Under the pieces are notes generated by a model. It did no database searches, was not told the origin of the DNA, and saw only the letters and a list, made by a program, of their open reading frames with translations. Below are positions 49,589 through 57,718 of a stretch of 64,000 nt of DNA, one piece after another (the stretch's first letter is position 1; every line of letters starts with the position of its first letter). Both the position numbers and the translations under genes were made by a program. Location: contig LVAV01000018.1 in assembly GCA_001604185.1 (NCBI GenBank), positions 1 to 64,000 of the forward strand, written 5' to 3'. This DNA is from Clostridiales bacterium Firm_16. Its GTDB lineage: Bacteria; Bacillota; Clostridia; Saccharofermentanales; Saccharofermentanaceae.

Positions 49589-49625
49589 ATCGCCCCCGCG
49601 TGATGCATCATCGCACGGGGACGAT
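49589..49625 (-). terminator. Rho-independent terminator of aconitase-family gene
   Basis: On the minus strand ATCGTCCCCGTGCGATGA and TCACGCGGGGGCGAT form a 15-bp stem with a tetraloop-size apex, followed by TTTTTTATG. Confidence 0.92.
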
Positions 49626-49688
49626 CCCTTCTTATTATTCAATTATTCCTCTTTGCTGCCTTCCGGTCAGCGGAGAATTCGCTTGGCC

Positions 49689-51977
49689 TTATACTCGGTT
49701 GTAATTGATCAGGCAACCCTTGAGAATGATCTGACGTTCTTCATCAGTCAGGTCACCCAGACGCAGGTCAAATTCCTTCAGTCCGTCCTTACCGACTGTG
49801 TAGGCCTTGATGACTTCGGTCTTGTTCTCAACTGAAGCACGGATACCCGGAACAAAGATGTAATCCAGGTTCTTGAACGGAAGCTCGCCTTCCTCGATCA
49901 GGAACGGCAGCATACCCCAGTTGATCAGGTTACTTCTGTAACGCTTGGTAGCATACTCATTGGCAATATTGGCCCAGCCGCCCAGTACCTTCTGGCAGGA
50001 AGCAGCCTGCTCACGGGCAGAACCGTCACCCGGTTTCACGGCAAAGATGGTGGAACCGAATCCGGTGTTGTCCTTATGAACATCCGGGAAGTCCTTCTTG
50101 ATGGTCTGCATCACGTCGTAGATCTCCGGGAAGATCTCGCAGAGCTTCTGTCCGTCTTCTCTTGCCTTCTCCACCTTCTGGATCTCCTTGGCACGTCCGA
50201 CATACTCCGGATCCTTACGGCTCAGTGTGAACTCGGCAAGGCCCAGCGGGTTGGAACGGTAAGAAGAAGTCTCACCGGAAGGGATCAGTTCGTCTGTGGT
50301 GGTTACCGGATCATGGATCTCGGAAACGCAACGCAGAACGAGGTTGTCGGTAAGAGCCACCATAGCCGGCCAGTCCTTGATGTTCGGACCGAAGTGGATC
50401 TCGTGATCCGGATCTGCCACGCCCTTGGAATCGAATACACGGTTCGCATAGATATTGGAATCGAAGAAATACTTATACTTGCCGAACTCGCCGTCGAACT
50501 CGGTAGCGGCAGTCAGCTCGCCCTGGTTCGCTGCTGTGGCTGCGATGGAACGTGCATCCATGAGTGCCACGGAAGAGATCTGACCGTTCTGGAGCTTACT
50601 GCCTTCACGGTTCGGGAAGTTTCTCGTAGAGTGACGGATGCTGAATGCATTGTTGGCAGGTGTGTCACCGGCACCGAAGCACGGTCCGCAGAACGCGGTC
50701 TTGATGATGGCACCGGTCTCCATGATGGTAGCGGCACAGCCGTTACGAACCAGTTCCATATATACCGGCATGGAAGCAGGATATACGCTGAGTGTGAACT
50801 CGTTGCTTCCGATGTACTTGCCCTTGAGGATATCTGCAGCAGCGCAGATGTTCTCGAATCCACCACCGGCACATCCGGCGATGATTCCCTGATCTACCAT
50901 GAACTTACCGTTTCTTACCTTGCTTCTGAGAGAGAAATCAACGGCATCACCGAGGGAAACCTTGGCGCGCTTCTCCACATCGTTGAGGATATCGTCCAGA
51001 TTGGCCTTAAGGTCTTCGATGGTGTATGTGTTACTCGGATGGAACGGCATAGCGATCATCGGCTTGATAGCAGAAAGATCGATCTCTACCACGCCGTCGT
51101 AGTAAGCGACTTCACCCGGATTGAGTTCCTTATAGTCTTCGGAACGGCCGTGGATATCGTAGAAGTTCTTCACCTCATCGTCGGTCTGCCAGATGGAAGA
51201 CAGGCAGGTGGTCTCGGTGGTCATTACATCTACACCGATACGGAAGTCGGTGCTCAGGGATGCAACACCCGGACCTACAAACTCCATGACCTTATTCTTT
51301 ACATAACCGTTAGCAAAAACAGCGCCGATAATAGCCAGAGCTACGTCCTGCGGGCCGACACCCTTTACCGGTGCACCCTTAAGATAGATAGCCACCACAC
51401 CCGGCATGTTGATGTCGTAGGTCTGGTTGAGGAGCTGCTTAACCAGCTCCGGTCCGCCCTCACCCATGGCCATGGTGCCCAACGCACCATAACGCGTGTG
51501 AGAATCCGAGCCCAGGATCATTTTGCCGCCACCGGCCAGCATCTCACGGGCGAACTGATGGATAACAGCCTGATGCGGCGGTACATACACACCACCGTAC
51601 TTCTTGGCACAGGAAAGACCGAACATGTGGTCATCCTCGTTGATGGTACCACCTACTGCGCAAAGCGAGTTGTGGCAGTTGGTCAGTACGTACGGTACCG
51701 GGAACTTGGTCAGTCCCGAAGCACGGGCTGTCTGGATGATACCTACGAAAGTAATGTCATGGGATGTGAGCTTATCGAACTTGATCTTCAGCTTCTCCAT
51801 GTTGCCGGAGGTATTGTGATCTCTCAGAATACCGTAAGCGATCGTCTCCTTCTTCGCTTCTTCTTTGGTTACAGACTTGCCGGTCTTGGCAGCAATGGCT
51901 GCCGCAGCCTCCTGATCGTCCGGGATGATCTCACTGCCACGCAGAAGATAGGCTCCGGAATTAAGTAAAGAAATCAT
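49689..51977 (-). CDS. Aconitase-superfamily hydratase (YbhJ-like)
   Basis: A 762-residue enzyme of the aconitase superfamily, expected to catalyse a reversible dehydration/hydration on a [4Fe-4S] cluster. [12 protein letters not shown] (about 155) matches the family's DSHT motif; cluster cysteines are probably Cys in IIAGCAGG (about 365) and both in FCGPCFG (about 430); SAREQAA (about 650) matches the SSREHAA substrate loop. The sequence departs from true AcnA/AcnB and is closer to proteins annotated YbhJ or simply hydratase, so citrate specificity is not assured. It stands alone with no citrate synthase or Idh beside it. ATG 51977 follows AAGGAGG. Confidence 0.85.
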   Translation of the reverse strand: MISLLNSGAYLLRGSEIIPDDQEAAAAIAAKTGKSVTKEEAKKETIAYGILRDHNTSGNMEKLKIKFDKLTSHDITFVGIIQTARASGLTKFPVPYVLTNCHNSLCAVGGTINEDDHMFGLSCAKKYGGVYVPPHQAVIHQFAREMLAGGGKMILGSDSHTRYGALGTMAMGEGGPELVKQLLNQTYDINMPGVVAIYLKGAPVKGVGPQDVALAIIGAVFANGYVKNKVMEFVGPGVASLSTDFRIGVDVMTTETTCLSSIWQTDDEVKNFYDIHGRSEDYKELNPGEVAYYDGVVEIDLSAIKPMIAMPFHPSNTYTIEDLKANLDDILNDVEKRAKVSLGDAVDFSLRSKVRNGKFMVDQGIIAGCAGGGFENICAAADILKGKYIGSNEFTLSVYPASMPVYMELVRNGCAATIMETGAIIKTAFCGPCFGAGDTPANNAFSIRHSTRNFPNREGSKLQNGQISSVALMDARSIAATAANQGELTAATEFDGEFGKYKYFFDSNIYANRVFDSKGVADPDHEIHFGPNIKDWPAMVALTDNLVLRCVSEIHDPVTTTDELIPSGETSSYRSNPLGLAEFTLSRKDPEYVGRAKEIQKVEKAREDGQKLCEIFPEIYDVMQTIKKDFPDVHKDNTGFGSTIFAVKPGDGSAREQAASCQKVLGGWANIANEYATKRYRSNLINWGMLPFLIEEGELPFKNLDYIFVPGIRASVENKTEVIKAYTVGKDGLKEFDLRLGDLTDEERQIILKGCLINYNRV

Positions 51978-52000
51978 AGAAACCTCCTTGATATACACAG

Positions 52001-52043
52001 GATCAAGATTCTTATGCAAAAACTCTTGCGCCCCATCTTGATC
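52001..52043 (-). promoter_or_regulatory. Leader hairpin of aconitase-family gene
   Basis: In the mRNA, GATCAAGAT and ATCTTGATC pair (9 bp), with an inner GCAA/TTGC stem and a 6-nt loop. It lies between the promoter (52064-52091) and the ribosome-binding site. Confidence 0.5.
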
Positions 52044-52063
52044 TTTCGATACTAAACATACTT

Positions 52064-52091
52064 ATTATATGGAAATCGAGGGAAGTTGCAA
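52064..52091 (-). promoter_or_regulatory. Promoter of aconitase-family gene
   Basis: On the minus strand: TTGCAA (52086-52091), a 16-nt spacer, perfect TATAAT (52064-52069). Confidence 0.6.
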
Positions 52092-52272
52092 GAACAACAC
52101 GGGAAGGAACCTTCATGTATCCTCACTTTTCGTCATTCATTCTCCCTCCCCGGCCGTCTGCCGACAGACCGGGAGGCAAAAAAGTGTTCATAACTTCGCA
52201 ACAATTCTTGCGATTCTTTGTAGTACTATGATATTGGTAATCATATGCTCTGAAAGGATCAGGAGTTACGCA

Positions 52273-54237
52273 ATGGACACAAGAAAGAAAGTAGCAGTAT
52301 TCTCTGCCAACATCTACGAACCCATGACCCATGCCATCCAGGAAGGCATCAGCAAGGCTGCCCTGGAGCTTGGAATCAAGGTCATTTATTTTGCCAGCTT
52401 TAGTGATTCCTTCAGCGGCAAGATCTACGAGCAGTATAGAAACTACGACGAGGGTGACGTTGTCTCCTTCGAGCTTCCGGATCTGGACGATTTCGACGGC
52501 ATCATCCGTATCGACCTGTCTTATGGTCCTTATACCCTGGAGCATCTGGACGCACGTCTTGCCAAGACCAATATCCCGGTCATCAACGTGGGCGGCTACG
52601 ATGAGCGTTATTTCAACGTCGTCAGCACCGAGGGCGATGCCTTCACTAACATTGTGGACCACCTGGTCAATGTGCATGGCTGCAAAGATATCTACCACAT
52701 CGCCGGTCTTCGTGAGAGAAGTTTCACCCAGCCCCGTATCGACGCCTATCGCAGAGGTCTGGAGAAGAACGGCATTCCTTATGACGAGAACAAGGTCTAC
52801 TACGGTACACTGTGGCACGATTGCGGTGAACCGGCACTGGACTATATCCTGGAAGACTGCAAGAAGAACGGCAAGAAATATCCGGACGCCATCGTCTGCG
52901 CCAACGACTACTCGGCCGTTGGTCTCATCGGCGCCTGCCACGCCCGCGGCATCGATGTTCCGGGCGATCTTCTTGTTACCGGTTACGATGGTCTGGAAGA
53001 AGCCAAGCAAGGTTACCCCTCCATCACTACCGGAGTCCAGCCTTTCTACCAGGCAGGATACGAGGGCATCTATTCATTGACAAAGATGTGGGACGGAGTC
53101 GACATGGGCGAGAATCTTCTCATCCCGGCCGAGCTTCTGTGTAACCAGTCCTGTGGCTGCAAAACCATGAATTCCTATAACGTGGACGATATCCGAAGCA
53201 TTTACACCCAGCGTCTGGACCGTGTGTCTGATCTGGCCCAGGCCACTACCGGCCTGATCCTGAGCATCTCCAGTTCCAGTACCATGGAGGAATGTTTCCG
53301 GGAGATCACGCGGAATTCCGCTATTGATTCCGGATTTACCAACATGCTCTTGTGTCTGGCTCCCGACTGGGAGAATCAGCGCATCATCGGAGAAGATTTC
53401 TCGAAGCTCGATGAGGAGATGACAGTCGTAGCCGGCTTCATCGGCGACAAGCCCGTCAAGCGTGAGACCTTCCGAAAGCAGGACCTGCTCCCTCCGAAGC
53501 TGCTGGCGGATCCGAATCCGTACTACATTTTCTCGATCCACCATCTTCAGTATTACATGGGATATCTCATCGTATCTCCTCAGAACCAGGCTTTCGAAGC
53601 CATGTTCATGAAGTCCTGGCTGGTTAACCTCGGTTCCATGCTGGAGAACTGGAGAATCCGTCAGAAACTGAATATGGCTGTCCAGCGAATGGAGAATCTC
53701 TACAACCGAGACATGCTGACGAACCTATATAACCGTCACGGCTATGAACAGTTCTTCGCCGACATCTTCCAGGAGTGCCGGGCAAAGCGGATTCCCATGT
53801 GTGTCATGATGATCGACATGGACGACCTCAAGCTTGTCAACGATAACTACGGCCACGCCGAGGGCGACTACAGCCTCTGCACCATCGCCGACGGCATGCG
53901 TTTCGCCTCCACCAACGGAGAAGTCTGTCTGCGAACCGGCGGTGACGAATTCGTCGTACTGGCCAAGAATTATTCCGAAGTCAAGGCTACGACCTATTCC
54001 AAGACTTTGTGTGAATTCATCGCCAACCGCATCTCCCGCGACAAGAAGAAATACAGTTTTCAGGTCAGCATCGGCGTCTGCATCAAGGTACCGCCGAAGG
54101 AGATCCCCGAAGCGAATCCAGGCGACAATGGCGAGTTGAGCGAGGACACCATCCGCGACTTCTCCGAGGAATATCTCCGTATCGCCGATGCCGAGATGTA
54201 CGAAGAGAAGAAAGCCCACAAAGCAGGACGCGATTAA
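52273..54237 (+). CDS. LacI-type ligand-sensing diguanylate cyclase
   Basis: A 654-residue cytoplasmic protein: an N-terminal periplasmic-binding-protein-like domain of the LacI regulator kind (about 5-280, KKVAVFSANIYEPMTHAIQE), a linker or GAF-like region (about 300-470), and an intact GGDEF domain (about 485-650; DMLTNLYNRHGYEQ and TGGDEFVVL). With GGDEF intact it should make cyclic-di-GMP, controlled by a sugar-like ligand. LacI-fold sensing fused to GGDEF without a helix-turn-helix is unusual but known. ATG 52273 follows AGGAG by 7 nt. I see no RxxD inhibitory site in the usual place. A candidate promoter (TTCTTG, 16 nt, TATGAT) lies near 52205-52232. Confidence 0.88.
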   Translation: MDTRKKVAVFSANIYEPMTHAIQEGISKAALELGIKVIYFASFSDSFSGKIYEQYRNYDEGDVVSFELPDLDDFDGIIRIDLSYGPYTLEHLDARLAKTNIPVINVGGYDERYFNVVSTEGDAFTNIVDHLVNVHGCKDIYHIAGLRERSFTQPRIDAYRRGLEKNGIPYDENKVYYGTLWHDCGEPALDYILEDCKKNGKKYPDAIVCANDYSAVGLIGACHARGIDVPGDLLVTGYDGLEEAKQGYPSITTGVQPFYQAGYEGIYSLTKMWDGVDMGENLLIPAELLCNQSCGCKTMNSYNVDDIRSIYTQRLDRVSDLAQATTGLILSISSSSTMEECFREITRNSAIDSGFTNMLLCLAPDWENQRIIGEDFSKLDEEMTVVAGFIGDKPVKRETFRKQDLLPPKLLADPNPYYIFSIHHLQYYMGYLIVSPQNQAFEAMFMKSWLVNLGSMLENWRIRQKLNMAVQRMENLYNRDMLTNLYNRHGYEQFFADIFQECRAKRIPMCVMMIDMDDLKLVNDNYGHAEGDYSLCTIADGMRFASTNGEVCLRTGGDEFVVLAKNYSEVKATTYSKTLCEFIANRISRDKKKYSFQVSIGVCIKVPPKEIPEANPGDNGELSEDTIRDFSEEYLRIADAEMYEEKKAHKAGRD

Positions 54238-54275
54238 AGAGCTTCGTATACTCTCTGACAAACAAGTCTACGCAA

Positions 54276-54311
54276 TAGGACGGAAGTACAATTACCTGCA
54301 CTTCCGTCCTA
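54276..54311 (+). terminator. Rho-independent terminator of diguanylate cyclase gene
   Basis: A perfect 12-bp stem, TAGGACGGAAGT and ACTTCCGTCCTA, with a 12-nt loop, followed by CACTTTTTA. Confidence 0.85.
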
Positions 54312-54349
54312 CACTTTTTACTTCAAAAACTCTCGCCTCGTGGGTTCTG

Positions 54350-55846
54350 TTATTTGAGTTTCTTCTCCAACTCTTCGATGACGATCTCCAGTGCTTTGAT
54401 ACGCGCATATTTCTTATCCACGGATTCCAGAATATGCCACGGCGCGAACTTCGTGCTGGTCTTGGCGATCATCTCGTTGATGGCGTCTTCGTAGACATCC
54501 CACTTCTCACGATTGCGCCAGTCCTCCTCCGTGATCTTCCACTGCTTCTCCGGTGTATTCTGACGATCGGTAAATCTTTCCAGCTGGGTATCCTTATCGA
54601 TCTGTACCCAGAACTTGATGATCACCGCACCCCAGTCGTCCAGTTCTTTCTCGAATTCATTGATCTCGTTATAGGCCCGCTTCCAGTCGTTCTCGGAGCA
54701 GAATCCTTCAATCCTTTCCACCATGACACGACCATACCATGTGCGGTCGAAGATCGCCACATGTCCGTCTTTCGGAAGACGTGTCCAGAAACGCCACAGA
54801 TAGTGACGTGCCTTCTCATGCGGCTCCGGGCTGGCAATGGGATGTACTTCATAGCCACGCGGATCCAGCGCCTCGGCGATACGCTTGATGTTGCCTCCTT
54901 TACCGGCCGCATCCCATCCCTCGTATGCAATGATCAGCGGCACACGTTTTCTGTATAGACGGTTATGCAGTTCAGAAAGACGATCCTGGAGCTTATCCAG
55001 TTTCTCCTTATACTCCTCGTCGGTCAGTTCTTTTCCCTCCAGAGGAATTTCAGAAAGCTTCGGCATCTTCACCAGCGGGAAAGTATTCTGCAGAAGCGGC
55101 ACAGCCAGCGAGTGATTCTGCAGCGCGATCTCGATGCCCTCATTCATGCGCTCGAGGACCTGCAGCTCCGTCCACTTCTCGGACTTCGCATCCACGATAT
55201 ACCACGGCGCCGACGACGTATCCGTATCCTCGAGATACTTCTCGAAGATCTTCTCACAGGCTTTGTAGTGCTTGTTCTGCCACACATCGCCTTCACTGAC
55301 ACGCCACTTGGTATCGATATCTTCCTTCAAGGCATCGATGCGTTTCTTCTGCTCGTTTTCCGATATATGCATGAAAAATTTCAGCACCAGGTATCCGTTA
55401 TCTGTCAGTTGTCTTTCGAACCTTCTGATGCTGGCAATACGCTTCTCATAAAGGGTGTCGGACAAGTCACCATTCAGGCGGTCCATCACGATCTCGTTCA
55501 TCCAGCCCGTGTTATAGAAACGGAATTTTCCTGCTTCCGGAAGCGCTTCAAAGTATCTGCAGAGGAATGGTTTTCTCTTCTCCAGATCTGTCGGCATATC
55601 GAAGGTCGCGACCTTATAGAAACGCGGGTCGATATTGTTGATGACATTACCGATAAGAGTACCCTTACCGGCCGTGCCCCAGCCTTCGACAAGAACCACC
55701 ACCGGTAGCTTATTGTCCTTGATCTTGTTCTGATTCACAAAAAGAAGATCTTCCTGTTCCTTCAACCGGGATTTCAGGATATCCTTCTCAGGCTTCTCGT
55801 TCAGATATGCGTTCTTGAGCACGGTCACCGCCTCCTTCAAAATCAA
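54350..55846 (-). CDS. pap: Polyphosphate:AMP phosphotransferase (two PPK2 domains)
   Basis: A 498-residue protein of two tandem PPK2 domains. The N-terminal domain has Walker A GWGTAGKGT (about 54-62) but YNTGWMNE where the active FDRSWY-type motif should be; the C-terminal domain has Walker A GWDAAGKGG (about 308) and an intact FDRTWYGRVMVERIEG. Two-domain PPK2 enzymes make ADP from AMP and polyphosphate, with the C-terminal domain catalytic, as expected here. It lies in the same direction as the cardiolipin synthase gene, separated by palindromic element B. Confidence 0.88.
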   Translation of the reverse strand: MILKEAVTVLKNAYLNEKPEKDILKSRLKEQEDLLFVNQNKIKDNKLPVVVLVEGWGTAGKGTLIGNVINNIDPRFYKVATFDMPTDLEKRKPFLCRYFEALPEAGKFRFYNTGWMNEIVMDRLNGDLSDTLYEKRIASIRRFERQLTDNGYLVLKFFMHISENEQKKRIDALKEDIDTKWRVSEGDVWQNKHYKACEKIFEKYLEDTDTSSAPWYIVDAKSEKWTELQVLERMNEGIEIALQNHSLAVPLLQNTFPLVKMPKLSEIPLEGKELTDEEYKEKLDKLQDRLSELHNRLYRKRVPLIIAYEGWDAAGKGGNIKRIAEALDPRGYEVHPIASPEPHEKARHYLWRFWTRLPKDGHVAIFDRTWYGRVMVERIEGFCSENDWKRAYNEINEFEKELDDWGAVIIKFWVQIDKDTQLERFTDRQNTPEKQWKITEEDWRNREKWDVYEDAINEMIAKTSTKFAPWHILESVDKKYARIKALEIVIEELEKKLK

Positions 55847-55922
55847 GATTTTAGTAGTACTCTCATTCTATCACGTTTGGATATGTCGCGAGAATCCTTT
55901 TCGGAAGCGGTCCCACGCAGAT

Positions 55923-56089
55923 GACTCACTTCTCCGATTTTCTGAATCACATTTGTAGATCGATCGCTTTTTCGGATTCTTTCGACGAGTGTTTCCGCAG
56001 GGCAAAGCCCGAGGACCAACGAGGAGGAAGATCCGAAAAAAAACGATCGTATTCAGAAATCGGTTATCAGAAAATCGGAGAAATGAGTC
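55923..56089 (-). repeat. Long palindromic element B with the same core as element A
   Basis: Arms GACTCACTTCTCCGATTTTC (from 55923) and its complement ending at 56089 match at 22 of 23 positions, and the pairing continues inward at about 70 percent to 55985/56025. The apex holds the core TTCCGCAGGGCAAAGCCCGA then GGACCAAC. The right arm is exactly the last 23 bases, stop included, of the cardiolipin synthase gene. Confidence 0.8.
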
Positions 56090-57602
56090 GAAGTACCAGA
56101 CGGAACAAACTCCATGCTTTGTGGTAGTTGAGTTCCTCCGGCAGTACCTCATCTGACTCTTCGAATGACTTCAGGAGATCCTGTGTCACTTCGTGAACGG
56201 TGTCAGTATTGCACATCCATACGGCACTTTCGAAATGCAGGTACAGACTTCTGTAGTCCCAGTTTACCGAGCCGACGATAGCGGCGCGATCGTCAATGAC
56301 GACGGTCTTGGAGTGCATGAATCCCGGAGTGTATTCATAGACATGTACACCTCCGCGTACCAGGTCACGGTAATAAGAACGGGTGGCCTGGTGGATCATC
56401 CACTTATCGTATTTACTCGGTGCCACGATGCGGACATCCAAACCGCTTTTCGCCGCAAGGCAGAGTGCCGATATCATGTTCTCATCCAGGATCAGATACG
56501 GGGTACTGATGTAGATCGATTTCTTGGCGGCGGTGATCATGTTCATGTATACATTCTCACCTACGTATTCACGATCGATAGGTGTATCACAATATGGCTG
56601 TACGAACCCGTCGTTATGGATCGGACACGGCTCGTCTTTCCAAGGATAGAAATCACTGATCTTCTCTTCTTCCGTGCTGAAACTCATCCATACCTGAAGG
56701 ACGAATACTGTCAGACTCCAGGCACCTTCGCCTTCGAGCATGACAGCGGAATCTTTCCAGTATCCGAAGCGTTCTTTCTCATTTACATATTCATCGGCCA
56801 GATTCAGGCCTCCGCAGAAAGCGATCTTACCGTCGATGGATGCGATCTTTCTGTGGTTACGGTTATTCTGAATAGTCGTAAAGAAAGGACGGAAAGGATT
56901 GAAGATCTGGCACTTGATACCCAGCGCTTTCATCTGCTCCGGGAAGTCCGAAGGAAGACTCAGGAAACATCCCATATCGTCATACATCAGACGCACATCA
57001 ACACCGGATTTTGCCTTCTCTTTTAAGATCTCCAGAATGGAATCCCAGAATACACCTTCACCGATGGTGAAGTACTCCAGGAAGATATAATTCTCCGCCA
57101 GGCGAAGCTTCTCCAGAAATATCGGCCAGAACCGTTCGCCCGGAGAAAGATATTGTGTCGTCGTGTTCTTATAGACGGGGAAATGCATGGTGTTCTGAAG
57201 ATAATCTACATTACGAAGATACTCCGGGAATTCCTCTTCGATCTCATCTCGAACTTCCACGGATTCAGGAAGATCTTCGGCAGAATCTTCTACTGTTTTC
57301 TGCAGATTCTTGGCGTAGTATGCAGTAGTCATCTGAGTATTGAGGAACACATAAAGCACGCCGCCGAAAACCGGGAACATCAGGATCAGGAATACCCAGA
57401 TCAGACGGTATCCACCCTTATCGTTCTTACTGACCACATAAAGCGCAACAATTACGCTGATCACACGGAACAATACGGATGCGATATCCGAATAAAGTGT
57501 ACCCGCAGCAATCAGGAAAATAAACGATGCAATTTCAATCAGCAGGATCAGAATGATCACTGCTCGTCTCATTAAAAGAGACTGAAACCATTGTTTGCGC
57601 AT
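56067..57602 (-). CDS. cls: Cardiolipin synthase (phospholipase D family)
   Basis: A 511-residue membrane enzyme: two N-terminal helices (about 12-55) and two phospholipase D domains with HKD motifs, HRKIASID (about 246) and HSKTVVID (about 426), each followed by GG or GS and N. It joins two phosphatidylglycerol molecules to make cardiolipin and glycerol. The length is normal for Bacillota Cls. AGGAGG precedes ATG 57602. Its 3' end forms an arm of palindromic element B. The GT4 glycolipid gene and lipases nearby suggest a lipid-rich neighbourhood. Confidence 0.93.
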   Translation of the reverse strand: MRKQWFQSLLMRRAVIILILLIEIASFIFLIAAGTLYSDIASVLFRVISVIVALYVVSKNDKGGYRLIWVFLILMFPVFGGVLYVFLNTQMTTAYYAKNLQKTVEDSAEDLPESVEVRDEIEEEFPEYLRNVDYLQNTMHFPVYKNTTTQYLSPGERFWPIFLEKLRLAENYIFLEYFTIGEGVFWDSILEILKEKAKSGVDVRLMYDDMGCFLSLPSDFPEQMKALGIKCQIFNPFRPFFTTIQNNRNHRKIASIDGKIAFCGGLNLADEYVNEKERFGYWKDSAVMLEGEGAWSLTVFVLQVWMSFSTEEEKISDFYPWKDEPCPIHNDGFVQPYCDTPIDREYVGENVYMNMITAAKKSIYISTPYLILDENMISALCLAAKSGLDVRIVAPSKYDKWMIHQATRSYYRDLVRGGVHVYEYTPGFMHSKTVVIDDRAAIVGSVNWDYRSLYLHFESAVWMCNTDTVHEVTQDLLKSFEESDEVLPEELNYHKAWSLFRLVLRLISPIF

Positions 57603-57718
57603 AGGCTCCTCCTCAACTCCCTATATAATTATCAACATTCTGAAAATTAAGTCAAATATGTGTACTATTTTTGACATTGCTGCGCTACAATTTCTATGTA
57701 AGTGAAGGAGATGGTTTT

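Noticed and set aside
50076-51968. Plus-strand frame of 630 codons opposite the aconitase-family gene
   Set aside because: Antisense to a gene with clear motifs and a terminator; no start site or domain. Long shadow frames are expected opposite genes with this codon usage.
52001-52043. Iron-responsive element like that of animals
   Set aside because: The loop does not match CAGUGN and there is no bulged C; the hairpin is reported only as a generic leader structure.
52145-52176. GC-rich hairpin upstream of the diguanylate cyclase
   Set aside because: CCTCCCCGG and a complementary arm can pair, but no T-run follows on either strand and there is no start or promoter tied to it. Left as unassigned.
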